A DNA stretch of 64,000 nucleotides from Aquabacterium sp. CECT 9606 (GCF_918741295.1 NZ_CAKKNB010000002.1:124001-188000); one strand, 5' to 3'. Counted from the first letter of the stretch, positions 33,969-44,576 are shown. Notes: generated by a model not told the origin, from the sequence alone. Translations and numbers: made by a program.

Positions 33969-34562
33969 TCAGACCTTGGTATGGCGGGCTGAACGGCGGC
34001 GCCAGACCAGGGCCACCAGGCCGACGCCCATCATGGCCCAGGTGCTGGGCTCGGGCACGGCCTGCAAGGTGCCCACGATGATGCCGCCTTCACGAAAAGC
34101 CATTGCGCTCTCTTGTATTTGGGGCAGCCCCAAGGCATCGACCTTGAAGTGCGCCCAACCGAATGAGGTGTAGAAAGAGTCGTCGTAGCTGAACCCAGGG
34201 TCGGTGTAGCTGCGGGTTTTGGCGGCCAGGTAGAAGTCGCTGCCCACGGTGAGCGGTGGGTTGCTGAAAACATTGGCCGCTGATGCACTGGAGGCCTGGG
34301 TGAACACGTCGCCGGCTTTGACCACGTACATGACCGCGCCCTCGTCGGCATTCACCGTGACGCCGTTGAGTTTGCCGTTGACGTAGTTCATGAACACGCC
34401 GGTGAAGTCGCCTTCGGGCGTCTGGTCCACGCTGACGGAAAAATTGTCGCCCATCGATCCGGTGAACGGCGAGGGCTTCCAGTGGCCAGCTTCAACCAGG
34501 GCATGGGCCTGGGTGGCGGCCAATGTAGTCAGGGTGAGAGCGAGTTTGATGATTGTTTTCAT
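33969..34562 (-). CDS. PEP-CTERM sorting-domain protein
   Basis: MKTIIKLALTLTTLAATQAHA signal; VPEPSTWAMMGVGLVALVWRRRSARHTKV; AAGGAGG RBS. Confidence 0.88.
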   Translation of the reverse strand: MKTIIKLALTLTTLAATQAHALVEAGHWKPSPFTGSMGDNFSVSVDQTPEGDFTGVFMNYVNGKLNGVTVNADEGAVMYVVKAGDVFTQASSASAANVFSNPPLTVGSDFYLAAKTRSYTDPGFSYDDSFYTSFGWAHFKVDALGLPQIQESAMAFREGGIIVGTLQAVPEPSTWAMMGVGLVALVWRRRSARHTKV

Positions 34563-34791
34563 GGGTTCCTCCTTGAATTTGATGGATAGATCGATGGGCA
34601 TCATCTGCTGAATGAACTGACCCAGGCCCAAGCTTAATTGGCGGGAATAGTTCACGCTGTAACTGATCGAAACTTCGACTCGCTAGGTGGGCTGCCGTCC
34701 CATGCGGATTCACCCCGCTGGGGAGGCGATTTCAGTACAATCCCGGGTTGCCCAAAAATGAGGCAACTGTCCTGACTTGCGCGAGGTGGCC

Positions 34792-36837
34792 ATGCTGTAC
34801 CCCAAAGAATTCGACGTCATCGTGGTGGGCGGTGGCCATGCCGGTACCGAGGCCGCTTTGGCTGCGGCCCGCATGGGCTGCGCCACCTTGCTGCTGAGCC
34901 ATAACATCGAGACGTTGGGCCAGATGAGCTGCAACCCGTCCATCGGCGGGATTGGCAAGGGGCATTTGGTCAAGGAGATCGATGCCTTGGGCGGTGCCAT
35001 GGCGGCCGCCACCGACGAATCCGGCATCCAGTTTCGCATCTTGAATTCTTCCAAGGGGCCGGCGGTGCGCGCCACCCGCGCGCAGGCCGACCGCATTTTG
35101 TACAAGGCCGCCATCCGCGCGCGCCTGGAGAATCAGCCCAACCTGTGGTTGTTTCAGCAAGCGGTGGACGACCTGATGGTGGAGTCGGATGGGGTGGGCG
35201 AGAGGGTGGTGGGTGCCGTCACCCAGGTGGGCATCCGCTTTCGGGCCAAGACGGTGGTGCTGACGGCCGGCACCTTCCTGGACGGCAAGATCCACGTCGG
35301 GCTGCAAAATTACAGCGCCGGGCGGGCGGGTGATCCGCCGGCGGTGTCGCTGTCGGCGCGCCTGAAGGAGCTCAAGCTCCCGCAAGGCCGCTTGAAAACC
35401 GGTACGCCGCCGCGCATTGACGGTCGCAGCATCGATTTCAACCAGTTGACCGAGCAGCCCGGCGACGGCATGGATGGCCACAGCCCGGTGCCGGTGTTCA
35501 GTTTTCTGGGCACGGCCGATCAGCACCCGGCGCAATTACCGTGCTGGATCACGCACACCAACCAGCAGACGCACGACATCATCCGCTCGGGTTTTGACCG
35601 CAGCCCCATGTTCACCGGCGTGATCGAAGGGGTGGGGCCGCGCTACTGCCCCAGCATCGAAGACAAGATCAACCGCTTTGCCGACAAGGACACGCACCAG
35701 ATCTTCCTGGAGCCGGAAGGCCTGACCACGCACGAGTTCTACCCCAACGGCATCAGCACTTCGCTGCCGTTTGACATCCAGCTGGCCGCGCTGCATTCCA
35801 TGCCGGGCCTGCAAAACGCGCACATCCTGCGCCCCGGCTACGCGATCGAGTACGACTACTTTGATCCGCGCGAGCTCAAGTCCAGCTTTGAGACGAAGGC
35901 CATTGGTGGCTTGTTCTTCGCAGGCCAGATCAATGGGACCACCGGCTACGAAGAGGCGGCTGCACAAGGCTTGTTCGCGGGTTTGAACGCCGCCTTGCAA
36001 GCCAGGGGCCAAGGTCCCTGGTTGCCTCGGCGTGACCAGGCCTATCTGGGCGTGTTGGTCGATGACCTGATCACCAAGGGCGTGACCGAGCCTTACCGCA
36101 TGTTCACGAGCCGGGCCGAATTCCGCCTGCAACTTCGCGAAGACAATGCTGACATGCGCCTGACCGAAGCCGGGCGTGAGCTGGGGCTGGTGGGCGATGA
36201 GCGCTGGGCCGCATTCAACCGCAAGCGGGATGCTGTTTCACGTGAAACAGAACGACTGCGCGCTCAGTGGGTGCGGCCTGCCACCTTGGCAGCGGCCGAC
36301 GCCCATCGGCTGGTCGGGAAGGCTCTGGAGCGCGAATACAGCTTGGCAGATTTGCTGCGCCGGCCGGGCGTGAACTTTGATGTGTTGGCAGAAGTCAGCA
36401 CGCTCGCCCACCAAGCCCAGGCCGCCTTGAACGCTGAGAAAGTGGCGTCAGGGCAGGGCACTGTTCCACGTGAAACAGTGCCGGTGTCTCGTGCGGCGCT
36501 GCAAGCCGAGCTGGGCAATACCTTGGCCGATGCGGTGGTCGAGCAGGTGGAGATCAGCATCAAATATGCCGGCTACATCAACAAGCAGAACGATGAGGTG
36601 GAGCGGTCTGCCCATTTCGAGAATCTGCAGCTGCCCGCCGAACTGGACTACCACCAGGTGCCAGCCTTGAGTTTTGAGGTGCGCCACAAGTTGAGCCAGC
36701 ACCGGCCCGAGACCCTGGGGCAAGCATCGCGGATTTCAGGTGTCACGCCTGCAGCCATTTCGTTGTTGCTGATTCACCTTAAAAAGGGCCGCTTCAAGGG
36801 CTTCGACCGCGTGCCCGAAGAGGCCAACCTGACCTGA
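34792..36837 (+). CDS. mnmG: tRNA uridine-5-carboxymethylaminomethyl(34) synthesis enzyme MnmG
   Basis: [50 protein letters not shown]. Confidence 0.98.
   Translation: MLYPKEFDVIVVGGGHAGTEAALAAARMGCATLLLSHNIETLGQMSCNPSIGGIGKGHLVKEIDALGGAMAAATDESGIQFRILNSSKGPAVRATRAQADRILYKAAIRARLENQPNLWLFQQAVDDLMVESDGVGERVVGAVTQVGIRFRAKTVVLTAGTFLDGKIHVGLQNYSAGRAGDPPAVSLSARLKELKLPQGRLKTGTPPRIDGRSIDFNQLTEQPGDGMDGHSPVPVFSFLGTADQHPAQLPCWITHTNQQTHDIIRSGFDRSPMFTGVIEGVGPRYCPSIEDKINRFADKDTHQIFLEPEGLTTHEFYPNGISTSLPFDIQLAALHSMPGLQNAHILRPGYAIEYDYFDPRELKSSFETKAIGGLFFAGQINGTTGYEEAAAQGLFAGLNAALQARGQGPWLPRRDQAYLGVLVDDLITKGVTEPYRMFTSRAEFRLQLREDNADMRLTEAGRELGLVGDERWAAFNRKRDAVSRETERLRAQWVRPATLAAADAHRLVGKALEREYSLADLLRRPGVNFDVLAEVSTLAHQAQAALNAEKVASGQGTVPRETVPVSRAALQAELGNTLADAVVEQVEISIKYAGYINKQNDEVERSAHFENLQLPAELDYHQVPALSFEVRHKLSQHRPETLGQASRISGVTPAAISLLLIHLKKGRFKGFDRVPEEANLT
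36234..36249. other. parS: parS centromere site 1 (inside mnmG)
   Basis: TGTTTCACGTGAAACA, exact consensus palindrome. Confidence 0.95.
36462..36477. other. parS: parS centromere site 2 (inside mnmG)
   Basis: TGTTCCACGTGAAACA, one asymmetric position, flanked by further CACTG/CAGTG symmetry. Confidence 0.92.
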
Positions 36838-36857
36838 TCGCTGATGTTCCCCTGCCC

Positions 36858-37553
36858 ATGAACCAAACCCGACTTTCATCCACCGCCAGCACGGCGCCCG
36901 CTTTGGCGTCCGAGCTTCGCCAGGCTTTGGCCGGCTTGGACCTGGGTGGCGCGCCCCCACTCACCGACCACCAGATTGACCAGTTGCTGGCTTACGTGGC
37001 CATGCTGGGGCAGTGGGGCAAAACCTACAACCTGACGGCCGTGCGCGACCCGGTCGAGATGCTGAGCCTGCACCTGTTGGACAGCTTGGTGGTGCGCGCT
37101 CCGCTTTGGCGGCATCTGCAGGGCCAGCCGGCGGCATTGCTCGACGTGGGCAGCGGCGGCGGTTTACCTGGCGTGGTCTTGGCCATCACCATGCCGCAAC
37201 TGGAGGTGGTGTGCGTGGATGCCGTGGCCAAGAAGGCCGCCTTTGTCCGGCAGGTGGCGGCCGAATTGCGCCTGTCCAACCTCAAGGCCGAGCACTCTCG
37301 GGTGGAAGACCTCAAGCCCAAGCCCTGGCAAGTGATCACCTCCCGGGCCTTTGCCTCTCTGCATGACTTTGTGGTGTTGACGCAGGATCTGCTGGCGCCC
37401 CAGGGTGTGTGGATGGCCATGAAAGGCAAGCACCCTGGCGATGAAATCACCGCCTTGCCCGAGGGCGTCAGTGTGTTTCACGTGGAACAACTGCAGGTGC
37501 CCGGCCTGGAAGCCGAGCGTTGCCTGGTCTGGATGCGCCCGCAGCAGGGATAA
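36858..37553 (+). CDS. rsmG: 16S rRNA (guanine527-N7)-methyltransferase RsmG
   Basis: KTYNLTAVRDPVEMLSLHLLDSL; DVGSGGGLPGVVLAI. Confidence 0.97.
   Translation: MNQTRLSSTASTAPALASELRQALAGLDLGGAPPLTDHQIDQLLAYVAMLGQWGKTYNLTAVRDPVEMLSLHLLDSLVVRAPLWRHLQGQPAALLDVGSGGGLPGVVLAITMPQLEVVCVDAVAKKAAFVRQVAAELRLSNLKAEHSRVEDLKPKPWQVITSRAFASLHDFVVLTQDLLAPQGVWMAMKGKHPGDEITALPEGVSVFHVEQLQVPGLEAERCLVWMRPQQG
37474..37489. other. parS: parS centromere site 3 (inside rsmG 3' end)
   Basis: TGTTTCACGTGGAACA. Confidence 0.92.
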
Positions 37554-37560
37554 TGGCGGC

Positions 37561-38340
37561 ATGCCGCACATCTTCTGCATTGCCAACCAAAAGGGCGGGG
37601 TCGGCAAGACCACCACCACCGTGAACCTGGCGGCCGGCTTGGCCCAAGTCGGCCAGCGCGTTTTGATCGTTGACCTGGACCCGCAAGGCAACGCCACCAT
37701 GGGCTCGGGGGTGGACAAGCGCACCCTGAGCAATACCGTCTATGACGTGTTACTGGAAGACGTGACCATCGCCGACGCGCGCCAACGCAGCCCCAAAGGC
37801 GGCTACGACGTGTTGGGCGCCAACCGCGATCTGGCTGGCGCCGAGATCGAATTGGTGCCGCTGGAGCGGCGCGACCGGCGGCTCAAAACCGCACTCGAAG
37901 CCGTGGCCGCCGAATACGACTTCGTGCTCATCGATTGCCCGCCATCCCTCAGCCTGCTCACCCTCAACGGACTGACCTGCGCCCATGGCGTGATCGTGCC
38001 CATGCAGTGCGAGTATTTTGCGCTCGAAGGCCTGACCGACTTGGTCAACACCGTCAAGCAAGTGCACGCCAACCTCAACCGCGATCTGCAATTGATCGGC
38101 CTGCTGCGGGTGATGTACGACCCGCGCATCACCCTGCAGCAGCAAGTGAGCGACCAGCTCAAGGCGCACTTTGGCGACAAGGTGTTCGACACCGTGATCC
38201 CGCGCAACGTGCGTTTGGCCGAGGCGCCCAGCTACGGTGTGCCCGGCGTGGTGTTCGATCCCAGCTCCAAAGGTGCCCAGGCCTTCGTGGCCTTTGCCCA
38301 GGAAGTGGTCGAACGGGTAGCGAACAAGTCGCTGGCGTGA
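37561..38340 (+). CDS. parA: Chromosome partitioning ATPase ParA
   Basis: IFCIANQKGGVGKTTTTVNLAAGL; between rsmG and parB. Confidence 0.97.
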   Translation: MPHIFCIANQKGGVGKTTTTVNLAAGLAQVGQRVLIVDLDPQGNATMGSGVDKRTLSNTVYDVLLEDVTIADARQRSPKGGYDVLGANRDLAGAEIELVPLERRDRRLKTALEAVAAEYDFVLIDCPPSLSLLTLNGLTCAHGVIVPMQCEYFALEGLTDLVNTVKQVHANLNRDLQLIGLLRVMYDPRITLQQQVSDQLKAHFGDKVFDTVIPRNVRLAEAPSYGVPGVVFDPSSKGAQAFVAFAQEVVERVANKSLA

Positions 38341-38912
38341 TGCGGCTCTTGCTCCTGCCGGGCTGGAACGACTCGGGCCCGGCCCATTGGCAAAGCCGCT
38401 GGCCCCAGCTTCACGGCAAACAGGCTCGGTTCTGCAAAGTCGATCAGGACGACTGGGCCTGGCCCAAACGCGGCGACTGGATGATGAACCTGGACGAGGT
38501 GCTGCTGGCCGACCGGGCGTTTGAGCACGATCCCGCCATCCTGGTCGCCCACAGCCTGGGCTGCCACCTGGTGGCGGCCTGGGCGGTGCACTCGCAGCAC
38601 ACGCGCCGCGTCAAAGAGGCATGGCTGGTGGCGCCGCCTGACCTGGATGGCCCTCCCAACCCGGCCACGGCGGCGCCACAGCTGCAGGGCTGGCGGAAGG
38701 TCGTGCGGCAGCGGCTGCCGTTTCCCGCCATGGTGCTGGCCTCGCGCACCGATCCCTATGCCAACTTTGAGCGCAGCCGGGTCTTGGCCCAGGACTGGGG
38801 CGCGGGCCTGCTGGACCTGGGTGAGGCTGGGCATGTGAACGAGGCTTCCGGCCACGGCGATTGGCCAGAGGGTTGGCAAATGCTGCAAGAACACGCCGCG
38901 CGCAGAAACTGA
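38340..38912 (+). CDS. RBBP9/YdeN family alpha/beta hydrolase
   Basis: LLLPGWNDSGPAHWQSRW; VAHSLGCHL nucleophile elbow; start overlaps parA stop. Confidence 0.9.
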   Translation: MRLLLLPGWNDSGPAHWQSRWPQLHGKQARFCKVDQDDWAWPKRGDWMMNLDEVLLADRAFEHDPAILVAHSLGCHLVAAWAVHSQHTRRVKEAWLVAPPDLDGPPNPATAAPQLQGWRKVVRQRLPFPAMVLASRTDPYANFERSRVLAQDWGAGLLDLGEAGHVNEASGHGDWPEGWQMLQEHAARRN

Positions 38913-38927
38913 CGGACAATCCCGGCC

Positions 38928-39830
38928 ATGGCGACCAAAAAATCCAAAGGCCTGGGGCTGGGCCTGGAGGCCCTGCTGGGCCCCAAAGTCAGCGACACCC
39001 CGGCACCCGCAGCGGCCGAAGGCCCTCCCACGATCCTGAACCTGTCCTTGATGCAGGCCGGCAAGTACCAGCCGCGCACGCGCATGGACGAAGGCTCGCT
39101 GTACGAGCTGGCCGAGAGCATCCGCACCCAGGGCATCATGCAGCCGATTCTGGTGCGGCCCATCGGTGGCGGGCGCTACGAGATCATCGCCGGTGAACGC
39201 CGTTCGCGCGCCGCCAAGCTGGCCGGCCTGACCGAAGTGCCCGTGCTGGTGAAAGACGTGCCCGACGAATCGGCTGCCGTGATGGCGCTGATCGAGAACA
39301 TCCAGCGCGAAGATCTCAACCCGCTGGAAGAAGCCCAAGGCTTGCAGCGCCTGACCCAGGAATTCGGACTCACGCATGAACAGGCCGCCCAATCGGTGGG
39401 CCGCTCGCGCAGTGCCGCCAGCAACCTGCTGCGCCTGTTGAACCTGGCCGACGCGGTGCAGGGCATGCTGATGGCCGGGGACATCGACATGGGCCACGCC
39501 CGTGCCTTGCTGGCCCTCGACAAGGCTCAGCAGGTCACCACCGCGCACGAGATCGCCAGCAAAAAGCTGAGCGTGCGCGATGCCGAAAAGCTCGTCAACA
39601 AGCAGATCGGGGCAGGGCGGCAGACGCCGCTGATGCGCATCAAGGGGGACAAGTCGCGCGATGTGCTGCGCCTGGAAGAAGAGCTGTCTGACCTGCTGAC
39701 CGCGCAACTGGAGATCCGCGTCAAGAAGCGCACCAAGCGCGGCGAGCAGGGCGAACTGGCCATCCAGTTCGGCAGCCTGGAAGAGCTCAACGGCTTGATC
39801 GACAAGCTGCGTGGCGGCCCGCAAGCCTGA
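38928..39830 (+). CDS. parB: Chromosome partitioning protein ParB
   Basis: KSKGLGLGLEALLG; GERRSRAAKLAGL; ALIENIQREDLNPLEEA. Confidence 0.97.
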   Translation: MATKKSKGLGLGLEALLGPKVSDTPAPAAAEGPPTILNLSLMQAGKYQPRTRMDEGSLYELAESIRTQGIMQPILVRPIGGGRYEIIAGERRSRAAKLAGLTEVPVLVKDVPDESAAVMALIENIQREDLNPLEEAQGLQRLTQEFGLTHEQAAQSVGRSRSAASNLLRLLNLADAVQGMLMAGDIDMGHARALLALDKAQQVTTAHEIASKKLSVRDAEKLVNKQIGAGRQTPLMRIKGDKSRDVLRLEEELSDLLTAQLEIRVKKRTKRGEQGELAIQFGSLEELNGLIDKLRGGPQA

Positions 39831-39846
39831 GCGAGCAAGGACCGGC

Positions 39847-40593
39847 ATGGGGCCCTGGCCACTGCCCGCCTTGCTGAGCTGGGCCCTGGCCTGGGGCTTG
39901 TGCTTCGCCTTGCGCAGCAGCGCCGCGCCCTTGTGGGCGGTATTGGCTTTGCCCACCGCGCTGGGCGCCTTGTTGGCCCTGTGGCCGAGCGTGGCCGCGA
40001 CGCCCTGGCGGCGCGTGTTCGTGGCAGGCGGCTTTCCACTGTCGGCCCTGGCACTGGGCCAGGGCAGCGGCCTGCCGGCCTGGGCCTGGCTGGCACCGCT
40101 GGGCCTGCTGCTGTTGGCCTACCCCGTCAACGCCTGGCGCGATGCGCCGGTGTTCCCCACGCCGCGCGGTGCCCTGACCAAGCTGCCCCAGCACGCACCC
40201 CTGCCCGCGAATGCCCGCATCCTCGACGCTGGCTGTGGCATGGGCGATGGCTTGGCCGAATTGCACCGCGCCTACCCCCACGCGGCGCTGCACGGCATCG
40301 AGTGGAGCTGGCCCTGGCGCCTGGTCTGCGGCCTGCGGTGCCCCTGGGCGTCGGTGCGCCGTGCGGACATGTGGGCGGCCGACTGGTCGGGCTACGACAT
40401 GGTCTACCTGTTCCAGCGGCCCGAGTCCATGCCACGCGCGGTTGAAAAGGCCCGCCGGGAACTCCAGCGTGGTGCCTGGCTGGTCAGCCTGGAGTTCGAA
40501 GCGGTGGACGAGCAGGGCGTGCCCTTGACGCCGCAAGCCCGTTTGACCTTGGAAAACGGCCGACCCGTGTGGATGTACCAGCCCGCACACTGA
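39847..40593 (+). CDS. Class I SAM-dependent methyltransferase with N-terminal membrane segments
   Basis: ILDAGCGMGDGLAELHRAYP SAM motif; hydrophobic N-terminus. Confidence 0.75.
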   Translation: MGPWPLPALLSWALAWGLCFALRSSAAPLWAVLALPTALGALLALWPSVAATPWRRVFVAGGFPLSALALGQGSGLPAWAWLAPLGLLLLAYPVNAWRDAPVFPTPRGALTKLPQHAPLPANARILDAGCGMGDGLAELHRAYPHAALHGIEWSWPWRLVCGLRCPWASVRRADMWAADWSGYDMVYLFQRPESMPRAVEKARRELQRGAWLVSLEFEAVDEQGVPLTPQARLTLENGRPVWMYQPAH

Positions 40594-40645
40594 CACCGCT
40601 TTGGGCAGGGGTCTACACTGTGGCCTTGTTCTGGAAAACGATTCG

Positions 40646-41179
40646 ATGTCCCTGCCTTCAGACCCCGCTGCCACCGACACTCCCGCCTCTGCTGGCGCAC
40701 CGTTCACGCCCGAAGAGTTTCGCGCAGCCCTGGGGCAGTTCACCACCGGGGTGACCATCGTCACGGCCCGCACCCCCGAGGGCGTGCTGGTGGGTCTGAC
40801 GGCCAATTCCTTCAATTCGGTCTCGCTGTCGCCCCCACTGGTGTTGTGGAGCCTGGCGCGGCAATCGTCGTCCTTGCCGGCCTTCCTGTCGGCCACGCAC
40901 TATGCCATCAACGTGCTGGCGGCGGATCAGCGCCAATTGGCCGAGCGCTTCGCGCGCAAGGGCATCGACCGGTTCGAGGGCGTGCAATGGCGCCAGGGCC
41001 TGACGGGCGCCCCCGTGATCCCTGGGGCCGTGGCCGTGTTCGAGTGTGCGCACCGCAGCCACCATGACGCGGGTGACCACGTCATCTTTGTCAGCCAAGT
41101 GGCGCATTGCAACCGCCGCATCGGCGCCGCACCCCTGGTGTTCCATGGCGGGCGTTTTTTCAGCGACCTGACCTGGTGA
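40646..41179 (+). CDS. Flavin reductase family protein
   Basis: FTTGVTIVTARTPEGVLVGLTANSFNSVSLSPPLVLWSL. Confidence 0.92.
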   Translation: MSLPSDPAATDTPASAGAPFTPEEFRAALGQFTTGVTIVTARTPEGVLVGLTANSFNSVSLSPPLVLWSLARQSSSLPAFLSATHYAINVLAADQRQLAERFARKGIDRFEGVQWRQGLTGAPVIPGAVAVFECAHRSHHDAGDHVIFVSQVAHCNRRIGAAPLVFHGGRFFSDLTW

Positions 41180-41193
41180 GCGCCCGGCCGGCC

Positions 41194-43311
41194 TCAGCCT
41201 TCTTCGGCTGATTCCTCGTTGTTTTGCGCAGTCAACTGCTTGGCGTAGCTGTCCAGCAGGGCCAGCAGGCGTGCCACGTCCAGGGGCTTGGTGAGGTAAT
41301 CCAGGAAACCACGCGCGCGCGCGGCGGCGATCTGGTCGGGCATGGCGTCTGCCGACAAGCCCACGCGCGGGATGCCTGCGGTTTCGGCCCGGCGTGCCAG
41401 CACATCCGAGACGTCCAGGCCGCTCATGTCGCCCAGGTGCATGTCCAGCAGCAGCAGGTCGGGCGGGCAGGCGCGGGCCATCTGGATGGCCTCGGCGCCA
41501 TTGCGCGCCACTTCCATGTGCCACTTGGGCCGCATGTGCATGACCTGGCGCACCAGCTCCACGTTGACGACGTTGTCCTCGGCGTACAGCAGGGTCAGGG
41601 TGCCGGGGTTGAGCGCGTCGAAAGCGCCGAAGCCCGAACGGCCGCCCAGGCGTCCCGCGATGGAATCGGCCGCTTGCGGTTGGGGATTGAGAGCGGCGGG
41701 CAACCAAACCCGGAAGCTGGAGCCGATGCCAATCTGGCTGCTGATCTCAAGCCGGCCACGCATCAGGTCGATCAGGCGCTTGACGATGACCAGGCCAATG
41801 CCCGTGCCCTCGACCGAGGTGCGTTCGGCGCCCAGGCGGTTGAAGGGCTCGAACAGGTGGGCCTGCTGCTCTTCGCTCAGGCCCCGGCCCGTGTCGCTGA
41901 CCGTGATGACCACGTACGAGCGCACACCCTGGGCCTCGATCATGACGCGCCCACCGGGCTTGTTGTACTTGACGGCATTGGTCATCAGGTTGACCAAAAT
42001 CTGGCGCAGGCGCACCTGGTCGGCTTTGACGAAGAGGTCTTCGGCGGGCGGGGTCAGCAGCAGCTGCACATCGCTTTGGGTGACCTGGTTGCTGACCAGG
42101 GCGACGGCCTCTTCCAGCACGCCGGACAGGCGCTGCGGCTCCAGGCTCAGCGGCAGGCCGCCGGCCTCGATGCGGGACAAGTCGAGCACGTCGGTCAGCA
42201 TGGCCAGCAGGTGGGCGCCCGCGCGTTCGATGTGGCTGACCTTCTTGCGCTGGATGTCGTTGATCGGGTTGGTGGGGTCCACGCGCAGCAATTGCGCGAA
42301 GCCCAGCATGGCGTTCAGAGGCGTGCGCAGCTCATGGCTCATGCGTGACAGGAAATCGGTTTTTTCCTTGTTGGCGCGTTCGGCGGCCTTGGCCGAGTTC
42401 ATGGCCTCTTCGAACTGGCGGCGTTCGGTGATGTCTTCGCTCACGGCCACGAAGTGCAGCGGCTGGCCCTGGGCATCGCGGACCAGCGCGGTCGACAGCA
42501 TCACCCACACCGCTTGCCCATCGGGCCGCACATAGCGTTTCTCAAGGCTGTAGCGCTGGCGCTGCCCTTCCAGCGCCGAGGCGGCCATCGCTTCGTCGGT
42601 GGCCAGATCGTCAGGGTGCGTGATGTCGTGGTGGTGCAGTTGCAGCAACTGCTCGCGCGTGCGGCGCGTGATCTCGGTGAAGCGGTGGTTGGCGTCCAGG
42701 AAGCGGCCACCCACTGACAGGCGAACGATGCCCACGCCCGCAGCGTCGAACAATTGGCGGTAGTGGTCTTCGGTGCTGCGCAGCGCCCCGCGGGCGATGG
42801 CCAAGGCAGTGAGGGCTTCGCGCTGGCGGTGCTCGGCCTGCCAGGCCGCGACGCTGCTGGCCAACAGCGCCAGCGCAGGCGTCAGTTGCCGGGTGATCAG
42901 GTCGCTGTAACCGCCAGGGCGATTGGCCAGCCCCACAATGCCGATCAACTGGCCACCGCGAAGCAGGGGTTGGGCCATCAGGTTCTGCACGCCCTTGATG
43001 GTCTGGCTGTCCACCTGGTTGTTCACCACCGGGCCGCCCGTGTCGAGCACGGTGGCCCACAGGGTGGAGGGTGCCTGGCGGGGATCGTTGGGCCAGACCA
43101 GCGGGCCGGCGCTGTGCAACTGCAACTGGCCCGAGGCCGCATCGACCAAGTCGCCGATGAAGCCGCAAGGGCTGCTGGTGAAGACCATCAGCTCGGTCAA
43201 CTGGGCCTGGACCAGATCCCACCCGGACATGCCCCGGCCGTCCACGGTGGCCAAACGGCTGAGAAACTGGACGGCGGTGTCGTTGGGGTCAGGATCTGAA
43301 GGGCTGTGCAT
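41194..43311 (-). CDS. Hybrid sensor histidine kinase (GAF, PAS, HisKA/HATPase, REC)
   Basis: FLSRMSHELRTPLNAMLGFAQLL; GTGIGLVIVKRLIDLMRG; REC LLLLDMHLGDMSG; ORF extends to 43407. Confidence 0.92.
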   Translation of the reverse strand: MHSPSDPDPNDTAVQFLSRLATVDGRGMSGWDLVQAQLTELMVFTSSPCGFIGDLVDAASGQLQLHSAGPLVWPNDPRQAPSTLWATVLDTGGPVVNNQVDSQTIKGVQNLMAQPLLRGGQLIGIVGLANRPGGYSDLITRQLTPALALLASSVAAWQAEHRQREALTALAIARGALRSTEDHYRQLFDAAGVGIVRLSVGGRFLDANHRFTEITRRTREQLLQLHHHDITHPDDLATDEAMAASALEGQRQRYSLEKRYVRPDGQAVWVMLSTALVRDAQGQPLHFVAVSEDITERRQFEEAMNSAKAAERANKEKTDFLSRMSHELRTPLNAMLGFAQLLRVDPTNPINDIQRKKVSHIERAGAHLLAMLTDVLDLSRIEAGGLPLSLEPQRLSGVLEEAVALVSNQVTQSDVQLLLTPPAEDLFVKADQVRLRQILVNLMTNAVKYNKPGGRVMIEAQGVRSYVVITVSDTGRGLSEEQQAHLFEPFNRLGAERTSVEGTGIGLVIVKRLIDLMRGRLEISSQIGIGSSFRVWLPAALNPQPQAADSIAGRLGGRSGFGAFDALNPGTLTLLYAEDNVVNVELVRQVMHMRPKWHMEVARNGAEAIQMARACPPDLLLLDMHLGDMSGLDVSDVLARRAETAGIPRVGLSADAMPDQIAAARARGFLDYLTKPLDVARLLALLDSYAKQLTAQNNEESAEEG

Positions 43312-43390
43312 GGATCTGGGGACAGACACCACCGGGCTTGACAGCCGAGCCTCGGGAGGTGGTGTACCCCAGGGCTCAGGCCCAACTGTC

Positions 43391-44551
43391 TCACACTTGT
43401 CGGGCATCGGCCAGCGAGTTTGCCTGGTCGGTGGCGGCGGTCTGGGCCAGCCGGGCCACGGTGCGGTTGCGGCCCTGCGCCTTGGCGGAGTACAAGGCCT
43501 GGTCGGCGCGTTCCAGCGTTTCGTGCAGAGGCTCGCCGCTGGGGTGGTCCGTCAGGCCGGCAGAGAAGGTCACGGGCAGGCCACTGGCCCGGGGGCCGTT
43601 CTGGTGGCGCTTCAGGCAGGTGGCCACGCGCAACAAGGCCGCCTGGGCATCTCCCGGGTGTTCGTTGGGCAAGAGCAGCAGGAACTCCTCGCCGCCCCAG
43701 CGGGCCAGCACGTCGGTCTGGCGCAGGACTTCCAGCGCGGCCTGCGCGAACTCCTTGAGCACCAGGTCGCCCATGGCGTGGCCGTGCTGGTCGTTGACGC
43801 GTTTGAAGTGGTCCAGATCGATCAAGGCCAGGCAGAAAGGCTCATGGGTGCGCAGTTGCAGCGCGGCTTCTTCCTCGATGCGCTGCTGCATGTGGCGGCG
43901 GTTGACCAGGCTGGTCAGCTCATCGCGCGAGGCCACCTCTTGCAGCAAGGCGAAGGCGTGGGCCAACTCGGCTTTCTGCTCGATGAGCCGGGCGCGCATC
44001 TGGCTGACGTAATAGGCCACGCCCGACACGGCGGGCAGCGTGCTGGCGGCCAGCACGAAACGGATGAACTCCAGGCGTGCATCAATGTGGGGATTCTGCC
44101 GGGTCATGATGGTCATGATGACGCCCAGGCTGGCCACGGTGAAGATCCCCAGGATCACCACCTCGCGGGCCTTCAGCGAGAACATGCCGAACACCAGCAC
44201 CAAGGCCACCAGCATCAGCACCGAGCTGCGCACTTCGCCGGCGATCATGTAGGCCCACAGGATGGCCACGGTGGCGTACAGGCATTGCGGCAGGTCCATG
44301 CCCGGGTTGCCCAGCCGCGAGGACCAGTCGGTGCGTACCAGCAGGTAGAAGGTGCCCATGCCGACCCAGATGTAGGTCATCAGCCACAGGCCTTGCTGGC
44401 GCTCGACCAGGCCGATGTCGATGGCGAACAGCAGCAGCAAGGAGCTGATGCTGTAGCCATAGAAGGCGATCATCGCCAAGGTCACGCGCATGCGGACCTT
44501 GCGTTCGGTGCCCAGGATCAGGTCACCGATGCGTTTCAGGGCGGGGTGCAT
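43391..44551 (-). CDS. Membrane-bound GGDEF diguanylate cyclase
   Basis: RWGGEEF active site with RQTD I-site 5 residues upstream; N-terminal TM helices. Confidence 0.93.
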   Translation of the reverse strand: MHPALKRIGDLILGTERKVRMRVTLAMIAFYGYSISSLLLLFAIDIGLVERQQGLWLMTYIWVGMGTFYLLVRTDWSSRLGNPGMDLPQCLYATVAILWAYMIAGEVRSSVLMLVALVLVFGMFSLKAREVVILGIFTVASLGVIMTIMTRQNPHIDARLEFIRFVLAASTLPAVSGVAYYVSQMRARLIEQKAELAHAFALLQEVASRDELTSLVNRRHMQQRIEEEAALQLRTHEPFCLALIDLDHFKRVNDQHGHAMGDLVLKEFAQAALEVLRQTDVLARWGGEEFLLLLPNEHPGDAQAALLRVATCLKRHQNGPRASGLPVTFSAGLTDHPSGEPLHETLERADQALYSAKAQGRNRTVARLAQTAATDQANSLADARQV

Positions 44552-44576
44552 GGATGGGTGGGTCGGCGCGCCCCGT

